Source: JAAXGX01 sp965221595
GTDB lineage: Bacteria > Acidobacteriota > Vicinamibacteria > Vicinamibacterales > UBA8438
Assembly: GCA_965221595.1 (NCBI GenBank)
Contig: OZ244900.1
Coordinates: forward strand, 3,782,001-3,846,000
Direction: 5' to 3'
Length of the DNA stretch: 64,000 nucleotides
In this document: one piece after another, positions 29,541 through 37,283 of the stretch
How positions within the stretch are numbered: the first letter of the stretch is position 1
How the letters are laid out: each line of letters opens with the position of its first letter
The notes under the pieces: generated by a model
Database searches by the model: none
Told to the model about the DNA's origin: nothing
The model's input: the letters and a program-made list of their open reading frames with translations, nothing else
Position numbers and translations under genes: made by a program

Positions 29541-30058
29541 CAGCGCGCCTCCGGGGGCGTGATCAGGCGCCTGGCGAGCCGCCGCGCGCCGTTGCGCACG
29601 GCTCGCGTTGCACTCGTCACCGTGAGGGTGGCGGTGGAGACGGCGTCGATGTCGCTGCCGACGCGGAAGGGGTCCCGAATGCTCTTGCGGACGAACTGGG
29701 CGGCGAACCGCGGCAGGTCGATGGAGAAGTAGCCGTACGGCTCGTAGTGATCCGCGACGACGATGCCGGTCAGGACGCCGTGCGTGTCGACGCCGGTCAG
29801 AATCTTGATCGGCCCGTCGTAGCCGCGTTCGAGCGGCTCGAGCTCGGTGGTCCAGAAGGCATAGCCGATCAGCGTCCGGCGGCCTCCCGCCCCGCCGGCG
29901 TACGCCTTGAAGTGCGGCGGGTCGCCCTCCTTCGACGAGAACGAGCTCGCCTCCGGAAACAGCTCGTCGAGCTGCCGCTGCAGGCCGGGGTCGACCGCCG
30001 ACTGTCCGGCCGCGGCCCCGGCCGCCAGCAGCGCCAGCATGAATGCCATCGACTTCAT
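29540..30058 (-). CDS. Exported FMN-binding domain protein (NosR N-terminal-like)
   Basis: A 172-residue protein with a signal peptide (MAFMLALLAAGAAAGQS) and an FMN-binding domain: GYAFWTTELEPLERGYDGP, then GVLTGIVVADHYEPYGYF, and near the end DAVSTATLTVTSA, the S-T-A-T-x-T type motif whose Thr is flavinylated by ApbE in relatives. The ATG at 30058 is chosen because the signal peptide starts there; the frame is open to 30103. Its stop overlaps the start of the Fe-S membrane gene. Together they make a split NosR-like flavin to Fe-S electron path across the membrane. Confidence 0.82.
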   Translation of the reverse strand: MKSMAFMLALLAAGAAAGQSAVDPGLQRQLDELFPEASSFSSKEGDPPHFKAYAGGAGGRRTLIGYAFWTTELEPLERGYDGPIKILTGVDTHGVLTGIVVADHYEPYGYFSIDLPRFAAQFVRKSIRDPFRVGSDIDAVSTATLTVTSATRAVRNGARRLARRLITPPEAR

Positions 30059-30137
30059 TCGAACATGCACTCCCGGACGCCGATTATGCTGCGGGCCGCT
30101 CACCCGGTCAAACCGCCCGGGCCCGGCGCGCGGCCCG

Positions 30138-30143
30138 TATAAT
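30138..30143 (+). promoter_or_regulatory. Consensus -10 (TATAAT) upstream of secreted protein gene
   Basis: A perfect TATAAT 25 bases before the ATG at 30169, with GGGAGG as ribosome site between them. The -35 region is very GC-rich and has no match. Confidence 0.5.
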
Positions 30144-30168
30144 ACCCACCCGACCCACGGGAGGACCC

Positions 30169-30633
30169 ATGTTACCGATTCGGCATGTCGCGGCCTGGGC
30201 GGCGCTCGGCTGGTGTCTGGCAGGCCCTGCAGCGGCCGCGGCGCAGGACGACCGCCTGGCCGCCGCCGGCAGCCTCGACTGCTCGTTCACGTTGATTGCC
30301 ACCGGCACGTGGACCGATGGCGAGCCCGAGGCGGATCTGGACTCGTCGACGCTGTCCTTCCGCTTCGAGGCCATCGACACGGCGGGCGCCACTGCCGAGG
30401 TGATCGGTCCGTTCGGCCCGTCGCACATCATCACGCGGCTGACCGGCGACTACCTCCACTTCCTCCAGATGTTCAGCTCGGGGCCGCTGTACACGACCAC
30501 GGTATTCGACCGCGAGACGGCCGACGGCAGGCTCATGGCCGTGCACACGCGCCATGAGTACACGGACGTCTCGCTGATCGGCTTCACATCGCGGCCCGAG
30601 CAGTACTACGGCGACTGCGCGGTCGGCCGCTGA
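30169..30633 (+). CDS. Small exported protein of unknown function
   Basis: A 154-residue protein with a signal peptide (AAWAALGWCLAGPAAAAAQ). The mature part is rich in beta-type sequence (SLDCSFTLIATGTWTDGEPE, RHEYTDVSLIGFTSRPEQYY) with two Cys that could pair. I do not recognise a family. A TATAAT and a GGGAGG ribosome site support expression. It is divergent from the FMN-binding gene and convergent with the cyclase gene. Confidence 0.75.
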   Translation: MLPIRHVAAWAALGWCLAGPAAAAAQDDRLAAAGSLDCSFTLIATGTWTDGEPEADLDSSTLSFRFEAIDTAGATAEVIGPFGPSHIITRLTGDYLHFLQMFSSGPLYTTTVFDRETADGRLMAVHTRHEYTDVSLIGFTSRPEQYYGDCAVGR

Positions 30634-30648
30634 CGCGGGCCGTCCGCC

Positions 30649-31638
30649 TCAGAAGATCGCCAGCGGGTTCACCGGCGAGCCCGTGCCGCCCGGGACGCGC
30701 AGCGGTGCGATCACCAGCATGAACTCCCACTGCTCGAGCCGCGCCGCGGTTTCGGCGGCCGCCTCGAGGTCCAGGTTGTCGAGCAGGTTCATGCCGCGCG
30801 CCACGATGGCGAAGCGGTGGATTGGATTGAAGCCCAGACCCGGCACCGTGTCGGGCGCCTCGTGCACCGAGTCGGCGCCCAGCAGCGCGATATCGCGCTC
30901 GGCCATCCACGGCATGACCGAGGCGTCCCAGCCGGACATGGCACCGCCCGCCCCCCTGGCCGCGCGGCGTGCCCAGCGGCCGGTGCGCAGCAGCAGCGCG
31001 TCACCAGAGCCGATGCTGACGCCCGTCTGCGCCTCCCACGCCTCGATGTCTTCGGCGTACAGCTTCGTGCCCGGCTCGAGATACGGAACCCCCTTCAGCC
31101 GCGGCATGTCCACCAGGACCCCCTTCGTGACGAGGCCGTCCCGCATGCCGGCGGTGTCCATCACCGAGCAGCCGTCCGCGGTGACGACGTCGCGGTAGTC
31201 GTGCCCGTTGTAGAGCCGGTCGTTGTAGAAGACGTGGCAGAGGCCGTCGAGGTGCGAGAACTGGATGCCGTGGAAGTACACCTCGATGCGATCGCCCGAA
31301 TTCTGCCCCTCGTGGTTGATGCTCATCTGGAGCCGATACGGCTCGCGGACGTCTGCGGCCTCCTCGGAGAGGAAATCGTGCGCCAGCGACACCGTGGTTC
31401 CGCTGCGCACGAGGGACGCCGCTTCCTTGCGCTTCGCGGGCGTCATCAGGTTGACGGCGCCCAGCTCGTCGTCCGCACCCCAACGCCCCCAGTTCGACAG
31501 CTCCTCCATCCAGGCCTCGAACTGCTCGACGCTGATCGGCGCCCGGTCCGCGGATTGCGTGAACGAGACCACCGCAAACCCCGGGAGCGCAATCCCGAGC
31601 ACACCCGCCAGCACGAGTCGAGTCAACGCCGTTCTCAT
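30649..31638 (-). CDS. Exported cyclase-family (kynurenine formamidase-like) metal hydrolase
   Basis: A 329-residue protein of the PF04199 cyclase family. The signal peptide is LVLAGVLGIALPGFAVV. The family's metal-binding H-x-G-T-H-x-D region appears as QFSHLDGLCHVFYNDRLYNG, and WGADDELGAVNLMTPAKRKE and GSGDALLLRTGRW are further signatures. The known activity in relatives is N-formylkynurenine or other amide/lactone hydrolysis; the substrate here is unknown. ATG at 31638 has GGGAGGT 5 bases upstream; the longer frame to 31701 is not needed. Confidence 0.85.
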   Translation of the reverse strand: MRTALTRLVLAGVLGIALPGFAVVSFTQSADRAPISVEQFEAWMEELSNWGRWGADDELGAVNLMTPAKRKEAASLVRSGTTVSLAHDFLSEEAADVREPYRLQMSINHEGQNSGDRIEVYFHGIQFSHLDGLCHVFYNDRLYNGHDYRDVVTADGCSVMDTAGMRDGLVTKGVLVDMPRLKGVPYLEPGTKLYAEDIEAWEAQTGVSIGSGDALLLRTGRWARRAARGAGGAMSGWDASVMPWMAERDIALLGADSVHEAPDTVPGLGFNPIHRFAIVARGMNLLDNLDLEAAAETAARLEQWEFMLVIAPLRVPGGTGSPVNPLAIF

Positions 31639-31759
31639 TCGTGACCTCCCTTGCAAGCAGCCGGCCCTGCCGGCCGGCCCCGACAGCCTACCGCAGAACA
31701 CCCGCGTGCACGATGGGCGACTGCTTGAAGCGCGCCGCGAAGTGGCACATGGGCGGGCG

Positions 31760-32845
31760 TCAGTACCGCTCGCTGTCGCTGGCCGGCGCCATGGGCCACA
31801 CCGTCGACGGCTCCCCGTTGACGGTGGCTCCGGCGTGCATGATGGTCGACGCAGCCGGCAGGATCCCTGCCGGGAAGTCCAACTGCGGCTCCGACACGCG
31901 ATCCAGGGCCTCGACCTGCGCCGGGGTCAGCCGCACGTCGAGGCCGGCCAGGTTCTGGTCGAGCTGCTCCAGCGTGCGGGCGCCGATGATGGTCGAGGTG
32001 ACGCCCAGCCGCGCCTGCACCCACGCCAGCGCCACGGCGGCGGGTGGTGCGTCGACCGCGTCAGCGATGCCGATCAGCTCGTCGATGATGTCGAAGGTGC
32101 GCTCGTGGAGGTAGTCTGTCACGCGCCGGCCGCGGCCGGGGTCGGCGTCCCCGGCGTTCTCGCGCGTGTACTTCCCGGTCAGCACGCCGGCCCGCAGCGG
32201 CGACCAGGGGGCGACGCCCAGTCCGAGCTCCCGCGCCATGGGTATCAGCTCGCCCTCGACCGTGCGCTCGATGAGCGAGTACTCGATCTGCAAGGCCACC
32301 AACGGCGTCCAGCCCCGGAAGCGAGCCAGCATCTGCGCCTGCGCCGTCTTCCAGGCCGGCGTGTCCGAGAACCCGACATAGCGGACCTTGCCCGCGCGCA
32401 CGAGGTCGTCGAGCGCGCGCAGGGTCTCCTCGATGGGCGTGAAGCGGTCCCACAGGTGCATCCAGTACAAGTCGATGTAGTCCGTGCGCAGGCGACGCAG
32501 CGATTCGTCGCACGCCGCCGTCAGCGACTTGCGGCTGGCGCCGCCGCCGTTCGGGTCCCCGGGGTACAGATTGGCAAAGAATTTCGTCGCGATGACTAGC
32601 CGGTCCCGGCCCAGGGCGCCCGCCCGCAGGTAGTCGCCGATGATCGTCTCCGAGTGCCCCTTCGTGTACGCGTTCGCGGTGTCGAGGAAGTTTCCGCCCC
32701 GTTCGATGTACCGGGAGAGAATGGCCTCGGACGTGGCCACGTCCGAGCCCCAGCCCCAATCCTCGCCGAACGTCATCGCACCTAGACAGAACGGGCTGAC
32801 GCGCAGCCCGGAATCGCCGAGTGTCACGTAGTGATCGAGTGCCAT
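31760..32845 (-). CDS. Aldo/keto reductase
   Basis: A 361-residue NADPH-dependent reductase with a TIM barrel. The catalytic tetrad is visible as FLDTANAYTKG (Asp, Tyr), VIATKFFANLY (Lys) and YWMHLWDRFTP (His). The cofactor end is LGVTSTIIGARTLEQLDQNL. It resembles the YajO/Tas group acting on aldehydes or aryl alcohols. ATG at 32845 has TACACT exactly six bases upstream and no ribosome site, so a leaderless mRNA is possible. It is divergent from the cytochrome c gene. Confidence 0.93.
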   Translation of the reverse strand: MALDHYVTLGDSGLRVSPFCLGAMTFGEDWGWGSDVATSEAILSRYIERGGNFLDTANAYTKGHSETIIGDYLRAGALGRDRLVIATKFFANLYPGDPNGGGASRKSLTAACDESLRRLRTDYIDLYWMHLWDRFTPIEETLRALDDLVRAGKVRYVGFSDTPAWKTAQAQMLARFRGWTPLVALQIEYSLIERTVEGELIPMARELGLGVAPWSPLRAGVLTGKYTRENAGDADPGRGRRVTDYLHERTFDIIDELIGIADAVDAPPAAVALAWVQARLGVTSTIIGARTLEQLDQNLAGLDVRLTPAQVEALDRVSEPQLDFPAGILPAASTIMHAGATVNGEPSTVWPMAPASDSERY

Positions 32846-32896
32846 CCGGCCAGTGTACCGCCATCCACGAACGTGCGTGGTAGGCTGCATCCGAGG

Positions 32897-33790
32897 ATGT
32901 TGAGAACGCGGGTGCGTTCCGCGTGGCGACCGGCCTGCGGGGCCGTGCTGGTCGCGACGGTCAGCGCGGCAGCCTGGGGTGTCCGGCCGCTGGCGGCGGG
33001 CGGCGGCGAGCCGCTGCCGGCGGCGGCACAGCGGCAGCGAGCGCCGTTCGACGCGCAGCAGCGGCCGCCCGGCGAGCCGCAGACGATCGCCCGCGGCCAG
33101 GCGCTGTACAGCATCCACTGCCGGGGCTGCCACGGGGTGGACCTGCGCGGCGGCGATCTCGGCGGTCCGAACCTGCTCCGCTCCCGCGTCGTGCTGCGCG
33201 ACCGGCAGGGCGAGCTGATCTGGCCTGTGGTCAGGGACGGGCAATCGACGCCGGGTGGTTCCTCGATGCCGCCGCAATCGCTCTCCGAGGCCGACACGCG
33301 GGCCGTGGCTGCGTACCTGCACAGCGTCCTCGCCCGTGCGACGCCCCAGGGCGGCCCGCCGCCGGGACGCGAACGGGCGCTGGACATCGTGGTGGGTGAC
33401 GCCGCGGCCGGGCGCGAGTACTTCGCGGCCAACTGCGCCGCGTGCCATTCGGCTGCAGGCGACCTGGCCGGGATTGCCGCGCGGATTCCGGAACCGCGGA
33501 CGCTGCAGAACACCTGGGTCCGCGGCTACCGGCGGGGTACGGCCCGCCCGCCCGTCGCGGTCACGGTGACACTGCCGTCCGGCGAGCGCGTAGCGGGTAC
33601 GCTCGTTCGCCTCGACGACTTTCTCGTCGCTCTCATCACCGCGGACGGCCGGCCGCGGTCGTTCAGCCGCCGCGACGGAGTGCCGGGGGTGGCGATCCAC
33701 GACCCGCTGGCCCGCCACACCGAACTCCTTCGCCTGTACAGCGACGAGGACATCCACGACGTCACGGCCTACCTGGTCACCTTGCAATGA
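32897..33790 (+). CDS. Periplasmic di-haem cytochrome c
   Basis: A 297-residue cytochrome with a signal sequence and two haem sites, CRGCH (near residue 73) and CAACH (near residue 180). The segment PPQSLSEADTRAVAAYLHSV supplies a typical Met ligand and closing helix of the first cytochrome domain. A C-terminal part (VAVTVTLPSGERVAGTLVR) is beta-rich. Its stop overlaps the start of the PQQ dehydrogenase as ATGA, so it is almost certainly the electron acceptor of that enzyme. Confidence 0.9.
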   Translation: MLRTRVRSAWRPACGAVLVATVSAAAWGVRPLAAGGGEPLPAAAQRQRAPFDAQQRPPGEPQTIARGQALYSIHCRGCHGVDLRGGDLGGPNLLRSRVVLRDRQGELIWPVVRDGQSTPGGSSMPPQSLSEADTRAVAAYLHSVLARATPQGGPPPGRERALDIVVGDAAAGREYFAANCAACHSAAGDLAGIAARIPEPRTLQNTWVRGYRRGTARPPVAVTVTLPSGERVAGTLVRLDDFLVALITADGRPRSFSRRDGVPGVAIHDPLARHTELLRLYSDEDIHDVTAYLVTLQ

Positions 33791-35466
33791 CGCACGCAAC
33801 CTCACTCCGGCGCCTCGTGCTCACCGCGGCGGCGCTCGGCGCCGCCCTCTCGGCCCCCCTCGGCGCGCAGGACCGCGGCGGCCTCGATCCTGCCGCGCTG
33901 TTCGAGCCGCTCGGCGACTCGTGGCCGACCTACTCCGGCGACTACACCGGCCGCCGCTACAGCCCGCTGACGCAGGTGACGACCGAGACAGTGAAGCACC
34001 TGACGCTGGCGTGGACGCGCGAGCTCGACACGGGGATGCCGCCGCTGGAGGGCATCGGCGCCCCGACCTTCGTCGGCGGCGAGGGCACGGGCGACTTCGT
34101 CATCGGCCGCCAGCGCCTCAAGGGGGCGATTCTCATGGCCGACGACGTGCTGTACGTCACGGCGCCCGACCACGTCTGGGCGCTCGACGCGCGCGACGGC
34201 AGCGAGCGGTGGCACTACTTCTGGAAGACGCGGGGCAGCATCCACATCGGCAACCGCGGCGCGGCGCTGTGGCGCAACGCGCTGTTCTTCGAGACGCCCG
34301 ACAACTACCTGGTCTCGCTCGACGCGCGCACCGGCGAAGAGCGCTGGCACGTGGAGATCGCCACGTTCGAGGACCAGTACTTCTCGACCATGGCACCGAT
34401 CGTCGTCCGCGACCATGTCCTGGTCGGGACGGGGAACGACCTCGACGCGCCCGGCTTCCTGCAGTCATTCGACCCCGAGACCGGCGTACGCCGGTGGATC
34501 TTCCACACGGTGCCGATGACGCCCGACTCGCCCGGCCTCGACACCTGGCCGAACCTCGACGCGGCCCGCCACGGCGGCGGGCAGGTCTGGGTGCCGGGTG
34601 TCTACGACCCGGAGACCAACTACTACATCTTCGGCACCGGCAATCCGACGCCGGGCTACACCGGCGTGGCGCGCCCGGGCGACAACCTGTTCACCTGCAC
34701 GCTCATCGCGGTGGACGTCGACAGCGGCGAGATGGGGTGGTACTTCCAGACCTCGCCCCACGACACGCATGACTGGGACTCGGCGCAGACGCCGATCCTC
34801 ATCGACGGCGTGATCGACGGAGAGCCGCGCAAGCTGGTCTCGACCGCGGCGCGCAACGGCTACTTCTTCACTGTGGACCGGGTGACCGGCGCGCACATCG
34901 TCACGCGCCGCTACGGTGCCACCGCCAACTGGGCGAGCCGCATCCGGCCGACCGGCGAGCCGGAGCCGGCGCCCGCGAAGGAGGCGACCATCCCCGGCTC
35001 GCTCGTCTCCCCCGTCGAGGGCGGCGTGACCAACTGGCAGCCGGCGGCCTTCAACCCCGACACCGGCCTCTTCTACACGCAGGAAAACAATGGCTTCAAC
35101 CTGCTCTACCTGACCGACCCCGACCCGCGCGGCTCCATGGGCCTCGGCGGCAAGGAGCGCGTCGTGGTGGGCTCGGGCGGCAACGCGTTCTCTGCCATCG
35201 ACTACCGCACGGGCGAGATCGCCTGGCGCCATCGGTGGCCCCCGGGTGGCGGCGGCGGGGCCGGCGTCCTGACCACCGCCGGCGGGGTCGTGTTCACGGG
35301 GGACGGCAGCGGGAACTTCGTGGCTTTCGACGCGGCCGACGGCCGCCTCCTCTGGCACACGCGGATCGGCGACATCTCCAACGCACCGCAGACCTACCTG
35401 GTCGACGGCCGGCAGCACGTGCTGGTCGCCGCGGGGCAGCGCCTCTTCGCGTTCGTCATGTACTGA
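33787..35466 (+). CDS. PQQ-dependent alcohol dehydrogenase (methanol/ethanol type)
   Basis: A 559-residue periplasmic quinoprotein with a signal peptide (VLTAAALGAALSAPLGAQ) and an eight-bladed propeller beginning WPTYSGDYTGRRYSPLTQV. Active-site signatures are IHIGNRGAALW, HDTHDWDSAQTPIL (catalytic Asp region) and GGVTNWQPAAFNPDTGLFY. It lacks an attached cytochrome; the di-haem cytochrome gene in front is translationally coupled. Alcohol specificity cannot be read from sequence. It is a different subfamily from the enzyme at 10130-12100. Confidence 0.92.
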   Translation: MTHATSLRRLVLTAAALGAALSAPLGAQDRGGLDPAALFEPLGDSWPTYSGDYTGRRYSPLTQVTTETVKHLTLAWTRELDTGMPPLEGIGAPTFVGGEGTGDFVIGRQRLKGAILMADDVLYVTAPDHVWALDARDGSERWHYFWKTRGSIHIGNRGAALWRNALFFETPDNYLVSLDARTGEERWHVEIATFEDQYFSTMAPIVVRDHVLVGTGNDLDAPGFLQSFDPETGVRRWIFHTVPMTPDSPGLDTWPNLDAARHGGGQVWVPGVYDPETNYYIFGTGNPTPGYTGVARPGDNLFTCTLIAVDVDSGEMGWYFQTSPHDTHDWDSAQTPILIDGVIDGEPRKLVSTAARNGYFFTVDRVTGAHIVTRRYGATANWASRIRPTGEPEPAPAKEATIPGSLVSPVEGGVTNWQPAAFNPDTGLFYTQENNGFNLLYLTDPDPRGSMGLGGKERVVVGSGGNAFSAIDYRTGEIAWRHRWPPGGGGGAGVLTTAGGVVFTGDGSGNFVAFDAADGRLLWHTRIGDISNAPQTYLVDGRQHVLVAAGQRLFAFVMY

Positions 35467-35480
35467 GTCAGGTCTTCCCG

Positions 35481-36230
35481 TTGAGTGACGTGAGCGCCGA
35501 GGGACAGGCCGCGCGCCGGCTCATCGCGGGCGCCGTGCGCATCGTCGGCTTCACCGGGGCCGGCATCTCGACCGAGTCGGGTGTCCCGGACTTCCGCAGT
35601 CCGAACGGCGTATGGGCCCGCAACCGGATGGTGGACTTCCAGGAGTTCCTGTCCAGCGAGGCCGGCCGCATCGAGTACTGGCGGCAGAAGGTCGCCGCGT
35701 GGCCGGCCATGCGCGCGGCCAAGCCGAATGCCGGCCACCACGCCTTCGTGAAACTACACCGGCAGGGGCGGCTCAGCACGCTCATCACGCAGAACATCGA
35801 ACGCCTGCACCAGCGTTCGGGGCTGCCCGCCGACCAGGTCGTGGAGCTGCACGGGACCACCACCGAGGCCGTCTGCCTGAGCTGCGGCGACCGGATCACG
35901 TCCGACGAAGCCTGCCGGCGGGTCGCCGCGGGCGAGCGGGCGCCGCGCTGCCGCCCGTGCGGCGGGCTGCTCAAGCCGGCCACCGTCTCGTTCGGGCAGG
36001 CCCTGCCGTACGACGTGCTGCTGCGGGCGCAGGCCGCTGCCGAGGCCTGCGACCTGCTCCTCGCGGTCGGTTCGTCGCTGGTCGTCGAGCCGGCCGCCTC
36101 GATTCCGCGCCTGGCCCGCCGCGCCGGCGCGAATCTGATTATCGTCAACCGCGATCCGACCCCACTGGACGACCTCGCCGACGTCGTCGTGCACGGCGAG
36201 ATCGGTGCCGTCCTCCCCGCCCTCGTCTGA
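35481..36230 (+). CDS. Sir2-family NAD-dependent protein deacylase
   Basis: A sirtuin of about 249 residues: FTGAGISTESGVPDFRS binds NAD, TQNIERLHQRSG and ELHGT hold the catalytic His, two Cys pairs (CLSCGD, CRPCGG) bind zinc, and AVGSSLVVEPAASIP and IIVNRDPTPLDDLAD finish the fold. It removes acyl groups from protein lysines. The start is uncertain: TTG at 35481 has AGGT 8 bases upstream, GTG at 35490 is the alternative. It lies just behind the PQQ dehydrogenase and 19 bases before fpg. Confidence 0.9.
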   Translation: MSDVSAEGQAARRLIAGAVRIVGFTGAGISTESGVPDFRSPNGVWARNRMVDFQEFLSSEAGRIEYWRQKVAAWPAMRAAKPNAGHHAFVKLHRQGRLSTLITQNIERLHQRSGLPADQVVELHGTTTEAVCLSCGDRITSDEACRRVAAGERAPRCRPCGGLLKPATVSFGQALPYDVLLRAQAAAEACDLLLAVGSSLVVEPAASIPRLARRAGANLIIVNRDPTPLDDLADVVVHGEIGAVLPALV

Positions 36231-36249
36231 CCGGGAGCCGCAACGCGCC

Positions 36250-37059
36250 TTGCCCGAGCTCCCGGAAGTGGAAACGGTCCGGCGCACCCTGGCCCCGGCC
36301 CTCGAGGGGCGAACCATCCGCACCGTCGCGTTCTGTTGGCCGCGGACCTGCGTCGGCGACGCGCGGCGCACGGCGCACCAGCTGGCGGGTCAGCACATCG
36401 AGCGGCTGGACCGGTACGGCAAGTACCTGCTGTTCAGGCTGCGCCGCGGCGAGCGTGGCTCGCTCCTGATCATTCACCTCCGGATGACGGGGACGCTCCT
36501 GTTGAACGGCCGGGCGGGCGAGTACACGCGGGCCAGGATGACGCTCGACGACGAAACCACGGTCGTGTTCCAGGACATCCGCAAGTTCGGCCGCTGGCAA
36601 TGGGCCGCAGAGCTGCCCCCGCGTCTGGCCGCGCTGGGCCCCGAGCCCCTCGAGATCGGCCGGGAGGCGTTCGCCGCCCGGCTGGCGGCGCGCAAGGCGC
36701 GGCTGAAGGCGCTCCTGCTCGACCAGGCATTCCTGCGCGGTCTCGGCAACATCTACGCGGACGAAGCGCTCTTCCGCGCCCGGCTGCACCCTGAGCGCAG
36801 CGCGGCGGGCGTCGGCGCGCGCAAGGCGGGCGATCTGCACGAGGCCATCCGGACCGTGCTGCGGGACGCCCTGGCCGCCGGCGGCACCAGCATCAACAAC
36901 TATCGCGACGGGCAGGGCGCGCCGGGCGCCTTTCAGCACCAGATTCGCATCTACGGTCGCGCCGGCACGCCCTGCCCCGCGTGCGGCGCGCGCGTGCGGC
37001 GCATCGTCGTCGCCCAACGCAGCACGCACTTCTGCCCCCGCTGCCAGCGGCGGCGGTGA
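36250..37059 (+). CDS. mutM: Formamidopyrimidine-DNA glycosylase
   Basis: Removes 8-oxoguanine and ring-opened purines and nicks the site. The protein must begin Met-Pro-Glu-Leu-Pro, with Pro as the catalytic N-terminus after Met removal. Here this demands a TTG start at 36250 (TTG-CCC-GAG-CTC), although the frame is open further upstream. Lys in DRYGKYLLF, RMTGTL, FQDIRKFG, LDQAFLRGLGNIYADEALF and the C-terminal zinc finger (CPAC...CPRC) are all present. Length is 269 residues, as usual. Probably co-transcribed with the sirtuin. Confidence 0.95.
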   Translation: MPELPEVETVRRTLAPALEGRTIRTVAFCWPRTCVGDARRTAHQLAGQHIERLDRYGKYLLFRLRRGERGSLLIIHLRMTGTLLLNGRAGEYTRARMTLDDETTVVFQDIRKFGRWQWAAELPPRLAALGPEPLEIGREAFAARLAARKARLKALLLDQAFLRGLGNIYADEALFRARLHPERSAAGVGARKAGDLHEAIRTVLRDALAAGGTSINNYRDGQGAPGAFQHQIRIYGRAGTPCPACGARVRRIVVAQRSTHFCPRCQRRR

Positions 37060-37145
37060 CCGACGTGTGTGCCCAGGTGCCATCCATCATCCCGGCCATC
37101 TGACGACTGACGATGCCGGCAACCGCAGCCACGGTACTGACGATA

Positions 37146-37168
37146 GCGCCCGCAGGCGAGGCGGGCGC
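37146..37168 (+). terminator. Hairpin behind mutM (possible terminator)
   Basis: Arms gcgcccgc and gcgggcgc are perfect 8-bp complements around a 7-base loop, 86 bases after the mutM stop. There is no T-tract, so it may be a stability hairpin or a Rho-type end. The rest of the 224-base gap shows nothing clear except TAGCAT (37272-37277) six bases before the next ATG. Confidence 0.35.
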
Positions 37169-37283
37169 GCCGCGTCGACCAGACGGTCCCCAGGAGGATC
37201 GTGGCGGACGGCTGCCTGCGGGTCACGCGTCTCGGTTGACAGGCAGCAATTCCGACCAGAAGTCTGTGGGGTAGCATAGGGGC

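Noticed and set aside
37236..37277. TTGACA plus TAGCAT as a promoter for dcp
   Set aside because: The two boxes are 30 bases apart, far from the 16-18 needed; only the six-base spacing of TAGCAT to the ATG is kept as a leaderless candidate.
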